Shown: positions 19,681-29,880 of the stretch, piece after piece
Layout: each line of letters starts with the position of its first letter
Numbering within the stretch: position 1 is the stretch's first letter
DNA from: Micrococcales bacterium 73-13
GTDB lineage: Bacteria > Actinomycetota > Actinomycetes > Actinomycetales > Microbacteriaceae
Length of the DNA stretch: 64,000 nt
Direction of reading: 5' to 3'
Assembly (NCBI GenBank): GCA_001898855.1
Contig: MKVN01000023.1
Coordinates: 21,048-85,047 of the forward strand
The notes under the pieces: model-generated
Databases searched by the model: none
Told to the model about the DNA's origin: nothing
Seen by the model: only the letters and a program-made list of their open reading frames with translations
Made by a program: the position numbers and the translations under genes

Positions 19681-19696
19681 TCTACAACGATGTAGA
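19681..19696 (+). promoter_or_regulatory. 16-bp palindrome in the leader of the flavoprotein gene
   Basis: TCTACAACGATGTAGA is a perfect 6-4-6 inverted repeat that runs into the GAGGAGAG ribosome binding site of the gene at 19705. A TAATCT -10 candidate lies at 19653-19658, so the palindrome would be just downstream of the transcription start. It could be a repressor site or an RNA hairpin covering the Shine-Dalgarno. Confidence 0.5.
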
Positions 19697-19704
19697 GGAG
19701 AGAC

Positions 19705-20868
19705 ATGAAGACCGGTAAGGATCTGATCGCCGAGGCCGTTCGGCTGCAGCCGCTGCTCATGGAGCACTCGGAGCGCAACGAGGAGCTGAACGCGCTCGCC
19801 CCCGAGGTCGTCGAGGCGATCCACGAGGCCGGCTTCGTCGGCATGTGGGTGCCGAAGGACCTCGGCGGCCCTGAGCTGTCGCCGCGCGACTCGATCGAGC
19901 TGGTCGCGGCGCTCGCCTACGCGGACCCGGCGACCTCGTGGGTGACCATGGCGGCCGCCCTGTCGACCGGCACCGGCGGCGCCTACCTGCACGAGGACGC
20001 GCTGGAGACGGTGTTCGGCGGCAAGGACCGCTTCCCGATCATCGCCGGGCAGGGCACCCGCACCGGCACCGTGCACGAGGTCGAGGGCGGCTACTCGCTG
20101 ACCGGCGACTGGTCGTTCGGCTCCGGCATCCGGCACGCGGACTTCATCCACACCGCCGCCGCCGACCCGGACACCGGCAAGGCCTACATCTTCGTGCTGC
20201 CGGTCAAGGAGGAGTACCTCGACGCCAGCTCCTGGGACGTGATGGGCCTGATCGGCACCGGCTCGATCGACTACAAGCTCCGCGACGTGTTCGTGCCGAA
20301 GGCCTTCGGCTACGACATGTTCACCGAGACGGCGCTGCGCGGCGGCGGCATCTTCCGCATCGGCACCATCCAGTTCGCGCTGCTCGGTCACACCGGCTTC
20401 GCGATCGGCGTCGGCCGCCGGCTGCTCGACGAGCTGGCCAAGCTCGCCCAGGCGGGCAAGGGCCGTCCCGGGCAGCTCGCCTCCGACGGCGCCTTCCTGG
20501 AGGAGTACGGGCGGATGGAGGCGCGGCTGCGCGCCGGCGAGGCCTGGTGCATGCAGGTGTGGCAGGACATCGAGGAGAGCCTCGACGCCGGCGCCTCCGA
20601 GGTGACGACGCGGCAGAAGACGCTCGCGCGCCTCGCGCTCAACAACATGACGTTCGCGGCGTACGACGTGATGAACTTCGTCATCAAGACGGCGGCGACG
20701 CAGACCATCCGTCCCGGAGTGCTCAACCACTTCATCCGGGACATGATGGTCGGCTCGACGCACGTCACGTCCTCGCAGCCGGTGCTGCGCGACTGCGGTC
20801 GCGAGCTCGCCGGCCTCGCGCCGAACGAGCACTGGGTGTTCCTCGGCCTCGTCCCCGACCAGGCCTAG
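19705..20868 (+). CDS. acyl-CoA-dehydrogenase-fold flavoprotein (possible group D monooxygenase)
   Basis: 387 residues with the acyl-CoA dehydrogenase fold: helical N-terminus, beta domain (GYSLTGDWSFGSGIRHADFIH), and a helical C-terminal domain. GDWSFGSGIRHA is closer to HsaA/HpaB-like flavin-dependent hydroxylases than to true acyl-CoA dehydrogenases, and the usual catalytic Glu pattern is not evident. I therefore infer an FMNH2- or FADH2-using oxygenase, with a reductase partner not seen nearby. It stands alone with its own leader. Its substrate is unknown. Confidence 0.8.
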   Translation: MKTGKDLIAEAVRLQPLLMEHSERNEELNALAPEVVEAIHEAGFVGMWVPKDLGGPELSPRDSIELVAALAYADPATSWVTMAAALSTGTGGAYLHEDALETVFGGKDRFPIIAGQGTRTGTVHEVEGGYSLTGDWSFGSGIRHADFIHTAAADPDTGKAYIFVLPVKEEYLDASSWDVMGLIGTGSIDYKLRDVFVPKAFGYDMFTETALRGGGIFRIGTIQFALLGHTGFAIGVGRRLLDELAKLAQAGKGRPGQLASDGAFLEEYGRMEARLRAGEAWCMQVWQDIEESLDAGASEVTTRQKTLARLALNNMTFAAYDVMNFVIKTAATQTIRPGVLNHFIRDMMVGSTHVTSSQPVLRDCGRELAGLAPNEHWVFLGLVPDQA

Positions 20869-20956
20869 CACTCGTCCCGACGCCCCCGGCCCGGTCCTCC
20901 GGCGCCGGGGGCGTCGTCGCTCCGCGGCGCAGCGGCACGGGTGGGAGAATGGTCGG

Positions 20957-21595
20957 GTGCCGGCCGAACTCCTCCACCTCGTGCGGCACGGCGAGGTGGA
21001 GAACCCGGACGGGATCCTCTACGGCCGGCTGCCCGGCTATGCGCTCTCCGAGCGCGGACGCCGGATGGCGGCGCTCGCGGCGCAGTCGCTCGCCGGGCGC
21101 CCGGTGAGCGCGCTCGTCGCGAGCCCGCTGCAGCGCACCCGCGAGTCGGCGGCGCCGTGGACCGCGGCCTTCGGCCTGCCGGCGACCGTCGACGAGCGGA
21201 TCGTCGAGCCGTGGAACGTCTTCGAGGGCACGCGGATGCGCCAGGCGATCCGCAGGCCGTCGAACTGGCGGCACCTGCTGCGACCGGGGCTGCCGAGCTG
21301 GGGCGAGCCGTACGTCGAGATCCGCGACCGGATGCTCGCCGCGATGGCCGAGGCGTGGGACGAGGCCGAGGCCGGCGAGGTCGTGCTGGTCAGCCACCAG
21401 ACGCCGATCGAGATGGTCAGCCGCTCGGCGCGGGGCCTGCGGCTCGCCAACGACCCCAGGCGGCGACGCACCCGGCTCTCCTCGATCACGACCTTCCGCC
21501 GCGACCCGGCCGCCCCGGGCGGCTGGGCCGAGGTCGACTATCAGGAACCCGCGGCAGGATTGCTCGACGAGGCGATCGATACGGGGGCGGTGTGA
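20957..21595 (+). CDS. histidine phosphatase family protein
   Basis: 212 residues of the phosphoglycerate-mutase-like histidine phosphatase superfamily. It starts with LLHLVRHGEVENPDG, where RHG carries the phosphohistidine, and has the second histidine in VLVSHQTPIEM. A gene of this family often opens the cytochrome c biogenesis operon in actinobacteria; its role there is unclear. The GTG start at 20957 has a weak GAGAAT -10 6 bases upstream. The tlpA start overlaps its stop. Confidence 0.9.
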   Translation: MPAELLHLVRHGEVENPDGILYGRLPGYALSERGRRMAALAAQSLAGRPVSALVASPLQRTRESAAPWTAAFGLPATVDERIVEPWNVFEGTRMRQAIRRPSNWRHLLRPGLPSWGEPYVEIRDRMLAAMAEAWDEAEAGEVVLVSHQTPIEMVSRSARGLRLANDPRRRRTRLSSITTFRRDPAAPGGWAEVDYQEPAAGLLDEAIDTGAV

Positions 21596-22173
21596 AGCGG
21601 GCGGTTGCGGGGCTGGCGGCGGCGCTCGCCGTGCTCGCCGTGCTCAGCGGCTGCGCGTCGAGCGACGGGCTCGCCGAGCGGTACGGCGACGGCCAGGGCT
21701 ACGTCTCGGGCGACGGCGCGTACCTGGAGGTCCCGCCGGCCGAGCGGGACGCGCCGGTCGCCTTCTCCGGCCCGACGGTCGACGGCGCCGAGTTCGACAG
21801 CGCCGAGCTCGCCGGGAGCGTCGCCGTCGTCAACTTCTGGTACGCCGGCTGCCCCCCCTGCCGGCGGGAGGCGCCCGACCTCGCGACGCTCGCCGCCGAG
21901 CTCGGCGACGTCGCCTTCCTCGGCGTCAACGTCTACGACACCGCGGACGTCGCCCGCGTCTTCGAGCAGGAGAACGGCATCGGCTACCCGTCGATCCTCG
22001 ACGTGTCGACCGGCTCGGTGCAGCTCGCCTTCGCCGGGACGGTCGCCCCGAACGCCGTGCCGACGACGCTGGTGCTCGATCGCGATGGCCGCGTCGCGGC
22101 GCGCATCTCGGGGCTGATCCGCGACCCGGACATCCTGCGCGCCATGATCGAGAAGGTCCAGGCGGAGGCGTGA
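21592..22173 (+). CDS. TlpA/ResA-like thiol-disulfide oxidoreductase, lipoprotein
   Basis: 193 residues. A signal peptide with lipobox LSGC puts the mature protein on the outer face of the membrane. The thioredoxin fold has NFWYAGCPPCRREAP with the CPPC active site near residue 84, and a cis-Pro region at VAPNAVPTTLVLD. Members of this group keep apocytochrome c cysteines reduced for haem attachment, with electrons from CcdA, which is encoded next and overlaps by 4 bases (GTGA). Confidence 0.93.
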   Translation: MKRAVAGLAAALAVLAVLSGCASSDGLAERYGDGQGYVSGDGAYLEVPPAERDAPVAFSGPTVDGAEFDSAELAGSVAVVNFWYAGCPPCRREAPDLATLAAELGDVAFLGVNVYDTADVARVFEQENGIGYPSILDVSTGSVQLAFAGTVAPNAVPTTLVLDRDGRVAARISGLIRDPDILRAMIEKVQAEA

Positions 22174-22911
22174 TCCTCCCGCTCGCGGCGCTCGCCCCCG
22201 ATCCGGTGGGCTCGGCCATCCTCGGCGGGGGCCTGCTGCTCGCCGTCCCGCTCGCGCTGCTCGCCGGGCTGGTGTCGTTCGCCTCGCCGTGCGTGCTCCC
22301 GCTGGTGCCCGGCTATCTCGGCTACGTCGGCGGCTTCGCCTCGGGGGAGCGCGCGGGGCGCGGCCGGCTGCTCGCCGGGGTCGGGCTGTTCGTGCTCGGC
22401 TTCACGGTCGTGTTCGTCGTCTTCGGGGTGCTGTTCGGCACCGCGGGGCTGCTGCTGCGGCCGTGGCTCGACCTCATCACCCGCATCGCCGGCGTCGTCG
22501 TGATCGCGATGGGCCTCGTCTTCATCGGCCTGTTCGGCTTCGCCCAGCGCACCGTCAAGCCGCGCGTCAAGGTCGCGACCGGCCTGGTGGGGGCGCCGCT
22601 GCTCGGCGTGGTGTTCGCCCTCGGCTGGACCCCGTGCCTCGGGCCGACGCTCGTCGCGGTGAACGCGATCGTGCTCGACCAGGGCGACCCGTGGCGGGGC
22701 GGCCTGCTCGCCGCGGTCTACGCGATCGGCCTCGGCGTCCCGTTCCTGCTGCTCGCGCTGGGCCTCGGCTGGGCCACCACGGGCGTGGCCTGGATCCGGC
22801 GGCACATCCGGGCCGTCAACATCGCCGGCGGCGCCCTGCTCGTCGCGATCGGCGTGCTCATGGTCTCGGGGCTGTGGCAGGCGATGATGTCCGGCCTGAC
22901 GGCGGTGATCG

Positions 22912-22934
<23 letters not shown>
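22170..22934 (+). CDS. ccdA: CcdA-type cytochrome c biogenesis membrane protein
   Basis: 254 residues with about six membrane helices. It carries electrons from cytoplasmic thioredoxin across the membrane. The two essential cysteines are in SFASPCVLPLVPGYLGY (helix 1) and GWTPCLGPTL (helix 4), the hallmark of the CcdA/DsbD family. It overlaps the TlpA-like gene by 4 bases and resB by 23 bases, which shows tight coupling. Confidence 0.95.
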
Positions 22935-24537
<1,603 letters not shown>

Positions 24538-24606
24538 GGCCCGAGGGGCACGATCGGCCGTCCGTCCGGCGCCGGCTCGGCCGCCCGTCGTCCGAGCCGT
24601 TCGGGA

Positions 24607-25533
24607 TCAGGCGGCGAGCCCGAGCTCCGCGGCGACGTCGTCGATCGCCTGCAGCGTCGCCGCGATCGCCGCGACGCGGCGGGCGCCGTCGGTCGTCACC
24701 ACGTTCACGGTGCGGGTCCCGCCGGGCGCGCTCGGCAGCATCCGGACGCCGCTCGGCAGCCCGACGGCGGCGACGGAGATCGAGGCGAGCATCCCGACGC
24801 CGAGGCCGGCGCGCACCAGGCCCAGCACGGTGACGGCGCTGTCGGTCTCGCGGACGATGCGCGGCTGGAAGCCCGCCTCGCGGCAGACGCTCAGCAGGTG
24901 CCCGCGGGTCTGCATGCAGCCGCCGATCCAGTCGGCGTCGGCGAGCGCGGCGAGCGGCACCTGCTCCCCGCCGGCGAGCGGGTGGTCCGCCGGCAGCACG
25001 ATGTAGACCGGCTCGGTGAACAGCCGCCGCACCGCCAGCCCGCGCATGAGCGCGGCGTGCGGGTCGTCGGCGTCGCCCTCGTAGGAGTAGGTGATCGCGA
25101 TGTCGAGCTCGCCGTCGGCGAGCTTGCTCGCGGCGCCGGACGGATCGTCCTTGACGATCGACACGCTGATCCCCGGGTGCCGGTCGCGCATCCGCGCCAG
25201 GATGGCCGGCACCACGCTGGAGGACGCCGACTCGAACGCGGCGATGCGCACCCGGCCGGTGATGCCCCCGACGATGTCCGCGATCGCGCTGAACGTCGAC
25301 TCGATCTCCGCGTTGACCACCCGCGCCCGGTCGGCGAGCACGATGCCCGCCTCGGTGAGCCGGACGGACCGGCCCACCCGCGTGACGATCGGCACGCCGA
25401 GCCGATCCTCGACCTTCCGCAGCTGCTGGCTCACCGCCGGCTGGGAGTAGCCGAGGTGCTTCGCGGCACCGGTGATCGAGCCGGCCTGCTGGATCGCCGC
25501 GGCGAGCGTCAGCGCCTGCATCTCGAAATCCAT
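24607..25533 (-). CDS. LysR-family regulator 1 of the catabolic block
   Basis: 308 residues. The N-terminal winged helix (ALTLAAAIQQAGSITGAAKHLGYSQPAVSQQLRKVEDRLG) is standard LysR; the rest is the two-lobed effector domain, with SKLADGELDIAITYSYEG and the cysteine-containing GGCMQTRGHLLSVCREAG segment. It is clearly paralogous to the LysR at 37647 throughout its length (shared segments include RGHLL.VCR.AG.QPR/PR and VLG.VRAGLGVG). TAAGGT on the minus strand is 6 bases before the ATG, and this -10 and the ATG overlap the shared three-box element. The divergent ABC importer genes are its likely target. Confidence 0.92.
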   Translation of the reverse strand: MDFEMQALTLAAAIQQAGSITGAAKHLGYSQPAVSQQLRKVEDRLGVPIVTRVGRSVRLTEAGIVLADRARVVNAEIESTFSAIADIVGGITGRVRIAAFESASSSVVPAILARMRDRHPGISVSIVKDDPSGAASKLADGELDIAITYSYEGDADDPHAALMRGLAVRRLFTEPVYIVLPADHPLAGGEQVPLAALADADWIGGCMQTRGHLLSVCREAGFQPRIVRETDSAVTVLGLVRAGLGVGMLASISVAAVGLPSGVRMLPSAPGGTRTVNVVTTDGARRVAAIAATLQAIDDVAAELGLAA

Positions 25534-25572
25534 AAGGGCACCTTATCGAACGCATAGTGAACTTGTCCTTGT
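25532..25572. promoter_or_regulatory. shared three-box element, copy 1 (lysR1 / ABC importer)
   Basis: ATAA (25532-25535), TTAT (25543-25546) and ATAG (25554-25557) are spaced 11 bp start to start, one helical turn. CTTGT follows at 25568-25572, 36 bases after the first base. Two other copies with identical spacing occur at 32021 and 38620. Box 1 overlaps the lysR1 start codon and box 2 its -10. Confidence 0.65.
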
Positions 25573-25668
25573 CCCGGGGTCGGGCGCCCCGGAGGCTGGG
25601 ACGTAGCCGGCCCGTAACCTGCGGTCTCGAACTTGTCCTCCGGGACGGGCGAGCCGGAGGCTGGGACG
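25559..25668 (+). repeat. imperfect tandem duplication in the importer leader
   Basis: GAACTTGTCC occurs at 25559-25568 and 25629-25638, and CCGGAGGCTGGGACG at 25589-25603 and 25654-25668, in the same order. This is an imperfect duplication of about 45 bases, with one -10 candidate (TAACCT, 25615-25620) between the copies. It lies between the three-box element and the substrate-binding-protein gene. Confidence 0.6.
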
Positions 25669-25801
25669 GCGGACGGAGCGAGTGCCGCGCTGCGCTCCCG
25701 AGGGCCGGGGCGCGGCGTCTCCGATCGTGGAGGCCTGCGCACCCGGCCCGACCCCCAGGCACCTGCACCGCACCAATCCCCATCTGGAAGGAACGCATCA
25801 C

Positions 25802-26920
25802 ATGGAACAGCTGAACCCGCGGCGACGCGGATTCCGGCGCGTCGCGTCCGCGGCCGTCGCGATCGCCGCCGCCACGGCGCTCGCCGCCTGCTCGACGCCG
25901 GCTCCGGCGCCGACCGGCGACGCGACCACGAACCCGGAGGGGCCCGCCCTCAGCGGCGAGCTCTGGTACTCCGGCTTCGGCGGGAGCTACGAGGAGGGCA
26001 TGCGCGCCGCGCTCTTCGACCCGTTCGCCGCCGAGACCGGCGTCAAGGTGCTCATCGACGCCGACGGCTCGAACGTCGCGAAGCTCGCCGAGACCGTCAA
26101 GTCGGGCGCGCAGAGCCCCGACCTCGTCGACACCGAGAGCAAGACCCTCTACCAGTTCCTCTCGCAGGACCTGCTGCAGCCGCTCGACTTCAGCGGCCTC
26201 GACACGTCCGACATCGCCTACCCGGAGCTCATCACCGACTACAGCGTGCCGTGGTACCAGTTCTCGCGGAACCTGTTCTGGAACGCCGACGTGTTCCCGA
26301 ACGGCCCGCAGAGCTGGGCGGACGTCTGGGACCTGCAGAAGTTCCCCGGCAAGCGGGTCTTCCAGTCCAACGCCACCGGCGTCCTGGAGGTCGCGCTGCT
26401 CGCCGACGGCGTGCCGCTCGACAAGCTCTACCCGCTCGACCTCGACCGCGCGTTCGCGTCGCTCGACAAGATCAAGGACAGCGTCCTGATCATGTCGACC
26501 GGCGAGGCCGACGCGGCGATCGCCGCGGGGGAGGCCGTGACCGGGCTGCACACGCTCGGCCGCATCCGCAACCTGCAGGACGGCGGCACCAACCTCGGGT
26601 ACTCCTGGGTCGGGGCGGCGGTGAGCGTCGAGGCGCTGACCATCTCGAAGAACGCGGCGAACCTGCCGGCGGCGCACGCGCTCATCCAGCGCTCGCTGAC
26701 GCCGGAGAGCCAGCTCGCGATCCTCAACAACAAGTCGCTGCGCTACACGCCGACCCTGAAGTCGGTGCTCGCGTCGCTGCCGGACGAGGAGCTCGCCGAC
26801 CTGCCGGGCACGGACATCACGCGTCCGACGTCGTTCTACATCGACGGCCAGTGGTACGCCGACCACGCCGACGAGCTGAACGCGCGCTGGACCGACTGGG
26901 TGAACTCGCTCAGCAGCTGA
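25802..26920 (+). CDS. ABC transporter substrate-binding lipoprotein (PotD-like)
   Basis: 372 residues. A twin-arginine-like basic N-terminus (RRRGFRRVASAA) leads to a lipobox LAAC near residue 31. The mature protein is a type II periplasmic-binding fold with GELWYSGFGGSYEEGMRAALFDPFAAETGVKV, resembling the polyamine/Fe/phosphonate (PotD) cluster. The ligand cannot be fixed; the permease and ATPase genes that follow are also Pot-like. AAGGAA precedes the ATG. It is the first gene of the importer operon, downstream of the shared element and the tandem duplication, and is followed by a strong hairpin. Confidence 0.88.
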   Translation: MEQLNPRRRGFRRVASAAVAIAAATALAACSTPAPAPTGDATTNPEGPALSGELWYSGFGGSYEEGMRAALFDPFAAETGVKVLIDADGSNVAKLAETVKSGAQSPDLVDTESKTLYQFLSQDLLQPLDFSGLDTSDIAYPELITDYSVPWYQFSRNLFWNADVFPNGPQSWADVWDLQKFPGKRVFQSNATGVLEVALLADGVPLDKLYPLDLDRAFASLDKIKDSVLIMSTGEADAAIAAGEAVTGLHTLGRIRNLQDGGTNLGYSWVGAAVSVEALTISKNAANLPAAHALIQRSLTPESQLAILNNKSLRYTPTLKSVLASLPDEELADLPGTDITRPTSFYIDGQWYADHADELNARWTDWVNSLSS

Positions 26921-26932
26921 TCGCAGCGCTCA

Positions 26933-26968
26933 TCGGCTGTGCCCCGCGCTCGCGCGGGGCACAGCCGA
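26933..26968 (+). terminator. perfect 16-bp hairpin between binding-protein and permease genes
   Basis: CGGCTGTGCCCCGCG (26934-26948) and CGCGGGGCACAGCCG (26953-26967) form a perfect stem with a CTCG loop, extended by a T-A pair. It probably acts as a partial terminator or 3' stabiliser, so that more binding protein than permease is made, as in mal operons. Confidence 0.7.
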
Positions 26969-27007
26969 ACGCTCGACCGGATCCGATTCCTCAAGGAGAC
27001 TCGACGC

Positions 27008-28771
27008 ATGCCGCGACGCAAGGCGCGCCCCGCGATCTGGAGCACGTTCGCGCTGCCGGCCGTGCTCTTCGTCACGGTCGTCTACGTCGCCGTCCTCGTC
27101 GTGATGCTCATCCGCACCTTCACGGACCCGGAGCCGGGCGTCGGCAACTACGTCGACCTGCTCACGAACCCGGGCTTCCTGCGGGTGCTCGGCAACACGC
27201 TGCTCTTCTCGCTGATCGCGGCCCTGCTCGCGGTGCTGATCGGCTATCCGATCGCGTACTCGATCGCGCGCACCTCGGGGCTGACGCGGGCGTTCCTGAT
27301 CGTGGCGATCGTGACGCCGTACCTCACCTCGGTGCTGATCCGGACCTTCGCCTGGCAGGTCATCCTCGGCACGAACGGCCCGATCAACGCGGTGATCACC
27401 GCCGTCGGGCTGCCGCCGGCCGAGATGCTCTACACCGGCGGCGCGGTCGTCGTCGGCCTCGCGCACTCCCAGCTGCCGCTCGTCGTCCTCGCGCTGCTGC
27501 CGGTCATCCGCAAGGTCGACGCGAACCAGGGCCTCGCCGCTCGGAGCCTCGGCGCGGGCCCGGCGGTCGCGTTCGTCCGGACCTTCCTGCCGGCGACCCG
27601 GCCGGCGATCGTCGTCGCCTTCGTGCTCGCCTTCGTCTACTGCGTCGGCAGCTTCGCGGTGCCGGCGCTGCTCGGCGGCAACCAGGGGCGCATGGTCGGG
27701 TCCTTCATCCACATGTCGATCGCGAACCAGGGCAACTACACGCAGGCCGCCACGGCCGCCGCGATCCTCGCGGTCGCGGTGCTGGTCGTGCTCTTCGTCT
27801 TCATGGCCGTCACGCGGCAGCGGCTGGAGAGCATCGTGGCGCCGGAGCTGCGCCAGGGCTCGCGCACCCGCGCGCGCCGACGGGCCGCGCGCGCCGGGCG
27901 CATCTCGCCGCCGCTCGGCGAGATCCTGCTCGTGCCCGTGGCCCGGCTGCTCGACCGGATCGGCATCAGCGCGCGGACCTGGCCGCTCACCACGATCTCG
28001 GTGCTATTCTCGGTGCTCATCCTGCTGCCGCAGCTGATGGCGATCCCGATCTCGTTCGCGGAGGCGAAGTCGATCGTCTTCCCGCCGAAGGCGCTCTCGC
28101 TGCACTGGTACCAGGCGTTCTTCACCCCCGAGTGGCTGGTCCCGACCGGGGTGAGCCTGCGGATCGCCGTCATCGCGGCGATCGTCGCGACCGTGCTCGG
28201 CGCGCTCGCCGCGATCGGCGTCGGGCGGGCCAGGAGCCGCTGGATCGAGAACTCCTTCACGCCGTACCTGCTGATCCCGCTCATCTTCCCCGCGGTCGTC
28301 GCCGCCGGCGCGTTCTACGTCGGCTTCCTGCGGGTCGGGCTGAACGACTCCGAGCTCGGCATCGTCCTCGCCCACATCGCGATCACGCTGCCGCAGGCCT
28401 TCGTGCTGACCCTGGCCGGGGTCCAGACGCTCAACCCGGACTACGAGCGCGCCGCGGCGAGCCTCGGCGCCGGGCGCTTCCGCGTGCTGCAGCGGATCGT
28501 GCTGCCGCTGCTGACCGGCCAGATCGTCGCCTCGCTCGGGCTGACGTTCATCACCTCGTTCGACGAGTCGACGATCGCGGTCTTCCTGTCCGGGCTGCGC
28601 GTGAAGACCCTGCCGCGGAAGATCTACGAATCCATGTCGACCGACGTCGACCCCACCGTCGGCGTCGTCGCCGTCTTCTTCATGGTCATCGCCGGGATCC
28701 TCGGCCTCGCGTGGATGATCTTCCGACGGCGAAGAGGCCGTCGACTCACCCTGGAAGGAGGCCGCGCATGA
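27008..28771 (+). CDS. fused ABC permease (PotB-PotC-like halves in one protein)
   Basis: 587 residues with about twelve helices, made of two binding-protein-dependent permease domains. Each half has the EAA-loop motif: AARSLGAGPAVAFVRTFLPATRP near residue 180 and AAASLGAGRFRVLQRIVLPLLTG near residue 485. The halves are joined by a basic linker (RQGSRTRARRRAARAGR). Pot systems usually encode PotB and PotC separately, whereas Fe3+ transporters are often fused like this. AAGGAG is 9 bases before the ATG. The ATPase start overlaps its stop (ATGA). Confidence 0.92.
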   Translation: MPRRKARPAIWSTFALPAVLFVTVVYVAVLVVMLIRTFTDPEPGVGNYVDLLTNPGFLRVLGNTLLFSLIAALLAVLIGYPIAYSIARTSGLTRAFLIVAIVTPYLTSVLIRTFAWQVILGTNGPINAVITAVGLPPAEMLYTGGAVVVGLAHSQLPLVVLALLPVIRKVDANQGLAARSLGAGPAVAFVRTFLPATRPAIVVAFVLAFVYCVGSFAVPALLGGNQGRMVGSFIHMSIANQGNYTQAATAAAILAVAVLVVLFVFMAVTRQRLESIVAPELRQGSRTRARRRAARAGRISPPLGEILLVPVARLLDRIGISARTWPLTTISVLFSVLILLPQLMAIPISFAEAKSIVFPPKALSLHWYQAFFTPEWLVPTGVSLRIAVIAAIVATVLGALAAIGVGRARSRWIENSFTPYLLIPLIFPAVVAAGAFYVGFLRVGLNDSELGIVLAHIAITLPQAFVLTLAGVQTLNPDYERAAASLGAGRFRVLQRIVLPLLTGQIVASLGLTFITSFDESTIAVFLSGLRVKTLPRKIYESMSTDVDPTVGVVAVFFMVIAGILGLAWMIFRRRRGRRLTLEGGRA

Positions 28772-29871
28772 CCTCCGGCCACGAGCACCGTCTCCAGCTG
28801 CGGGACATCACGAAGCGCTACGGCGGCGAGGTCGTCCTCGAGGTGCCGGAGCTCGACGTCCGCGACGGCGAGTTCTTCACCCTGCTCGGGCCCTCCGGCT
28901 CGGGGAAGACGACGACGCTCAAGCTCATCGCGGGCTTCGAGGAGCCGACCACGGGCGACATCCTGGTGCACGGCCGCAGCTTCGCGGGCGTGCCGGTGGA
29001 GAAGCGGGACATCGGCGTGGTGTTCCAGAACTACGCGCTGTTCCCCCACCTGTCGGTCGCGCAGAACATCGCCTTCCCGCTCCAGATGCGCCGCCTGCCG
29101 AAGGCCGACGTGGCCCGGCGCATCGACCAGGTGCTCGACCTGGTCGACCTCGGCGCGCATCGCGACAAGCGCGCCTCGATGCTCTCCGGCGGCCAGCAGC
29201 AGCGCGTCGCCATCGCCCGCGCCATCGTCTTCGAGCCCGAGCTGCTCCTGATGGACGAGCCGCTCGGCGCCCTCGACCGGAAGCTGCGGCACCGGCTCCA
29301 GATCGAGCTGCGCGCGCTGCAGCAGCAGCTCGGCATCACGGTCGTCTACGTGACGCACGACCAGGACGAGGCGATGTCGATGTCCGACCGGGTCGCGATC
29401 ATGCGGGCCGGTCGTATCGAGCAGGTCGGCGCGTCCGGCACGCTGTACGACGCGCCGGAGACGCTGTTCGTGTCGAACTTCCTCGGCGACAACAACGTCA
29501 TCGAGGGCGTCGTCGAGTCCGCGGACTCGGTGCGGGTGGCCGGCGACCGGATCGTGCGCACCCGCCCGCACTCGCTGCCGGCCGGCGAGCGCGCGAGCGT
29601 GACGATCCGCCCCGAGCGGGTGCGGATCTCGGCGGACCCGGCCGGCGCGGTCGACGGGGACCGCTTCGACGGCACCGTCCTCGCGGTGGTGCCGTACGGC
29701 GCGATCACGAGCTACGAGCTCGACCTGGGCGGCGGTCGACGGGTGCAGAGCAACGTGCACCACACCGGCGACCACCTGACGGCGGCGGTCGGCGACCGGG
29801 TGGTCGTCTCCTGGTCGCCGACCGACGTGCTCGCCTTCCCGGCCGAGCCGGTCGCCGACGTCGAGGAGTGA
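28768..29871 (+). CDS. ABC transporter ATP-binding protein (PotA-like)
   Basis: 367 residues. Walker A is GPSGSGKTTT near residue 41, the Q-loop FQNYALFPHLSV, the signature LSGGQQQRVAIARA, and Walker B ELLLMDEPLGALD. A C-terminal TOBE domain (SVTIRPERVRIS) identifies the Pot/Mal/Fbp importer class. It completes a three-gene importer. Its 3' end is 9 bases from the convergent S9 peptidase gene. Confidence 0.93.
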   Translation: MTSGHEHRLQLRDITKRYGGEVVLEVPELDVRDGEFFTLLGPSGSGKTTTLKLIAGFEEPTTGDILVHGRSFAGVPVEKRDIGVVFQNYALFPHLSVAQNIAFPLQMRRLPKADVARRIDQVLDLVDLGAHRDKRASMLSGGQQQRVAIARAIVFEPELLLMDEPLGALDRKLRHRLQIELRALQQQLGITVVYVTHDQDEAMSMSDRVAIMRAGRIEQVGASGTLYDAPETLFVSNFLGDNNVIEGVVESADSVRVAGDRIVRTRPHSLPAGERASVTIRPERVRISADPAGAVDGDRFDGTVLAVVPYGAITSYELDLGGGRRVQSNVHHTGDHLTAAVGDRVVVSWSPTDVLAFPAEPVADVEE

Positions 29872-29880
29872 GCGGGGCGC

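Noticed and set aside
28818..29871. Frames antisense to the PotA-like ATPase
   Set aside because: Shadows of a strongly conserved gene.
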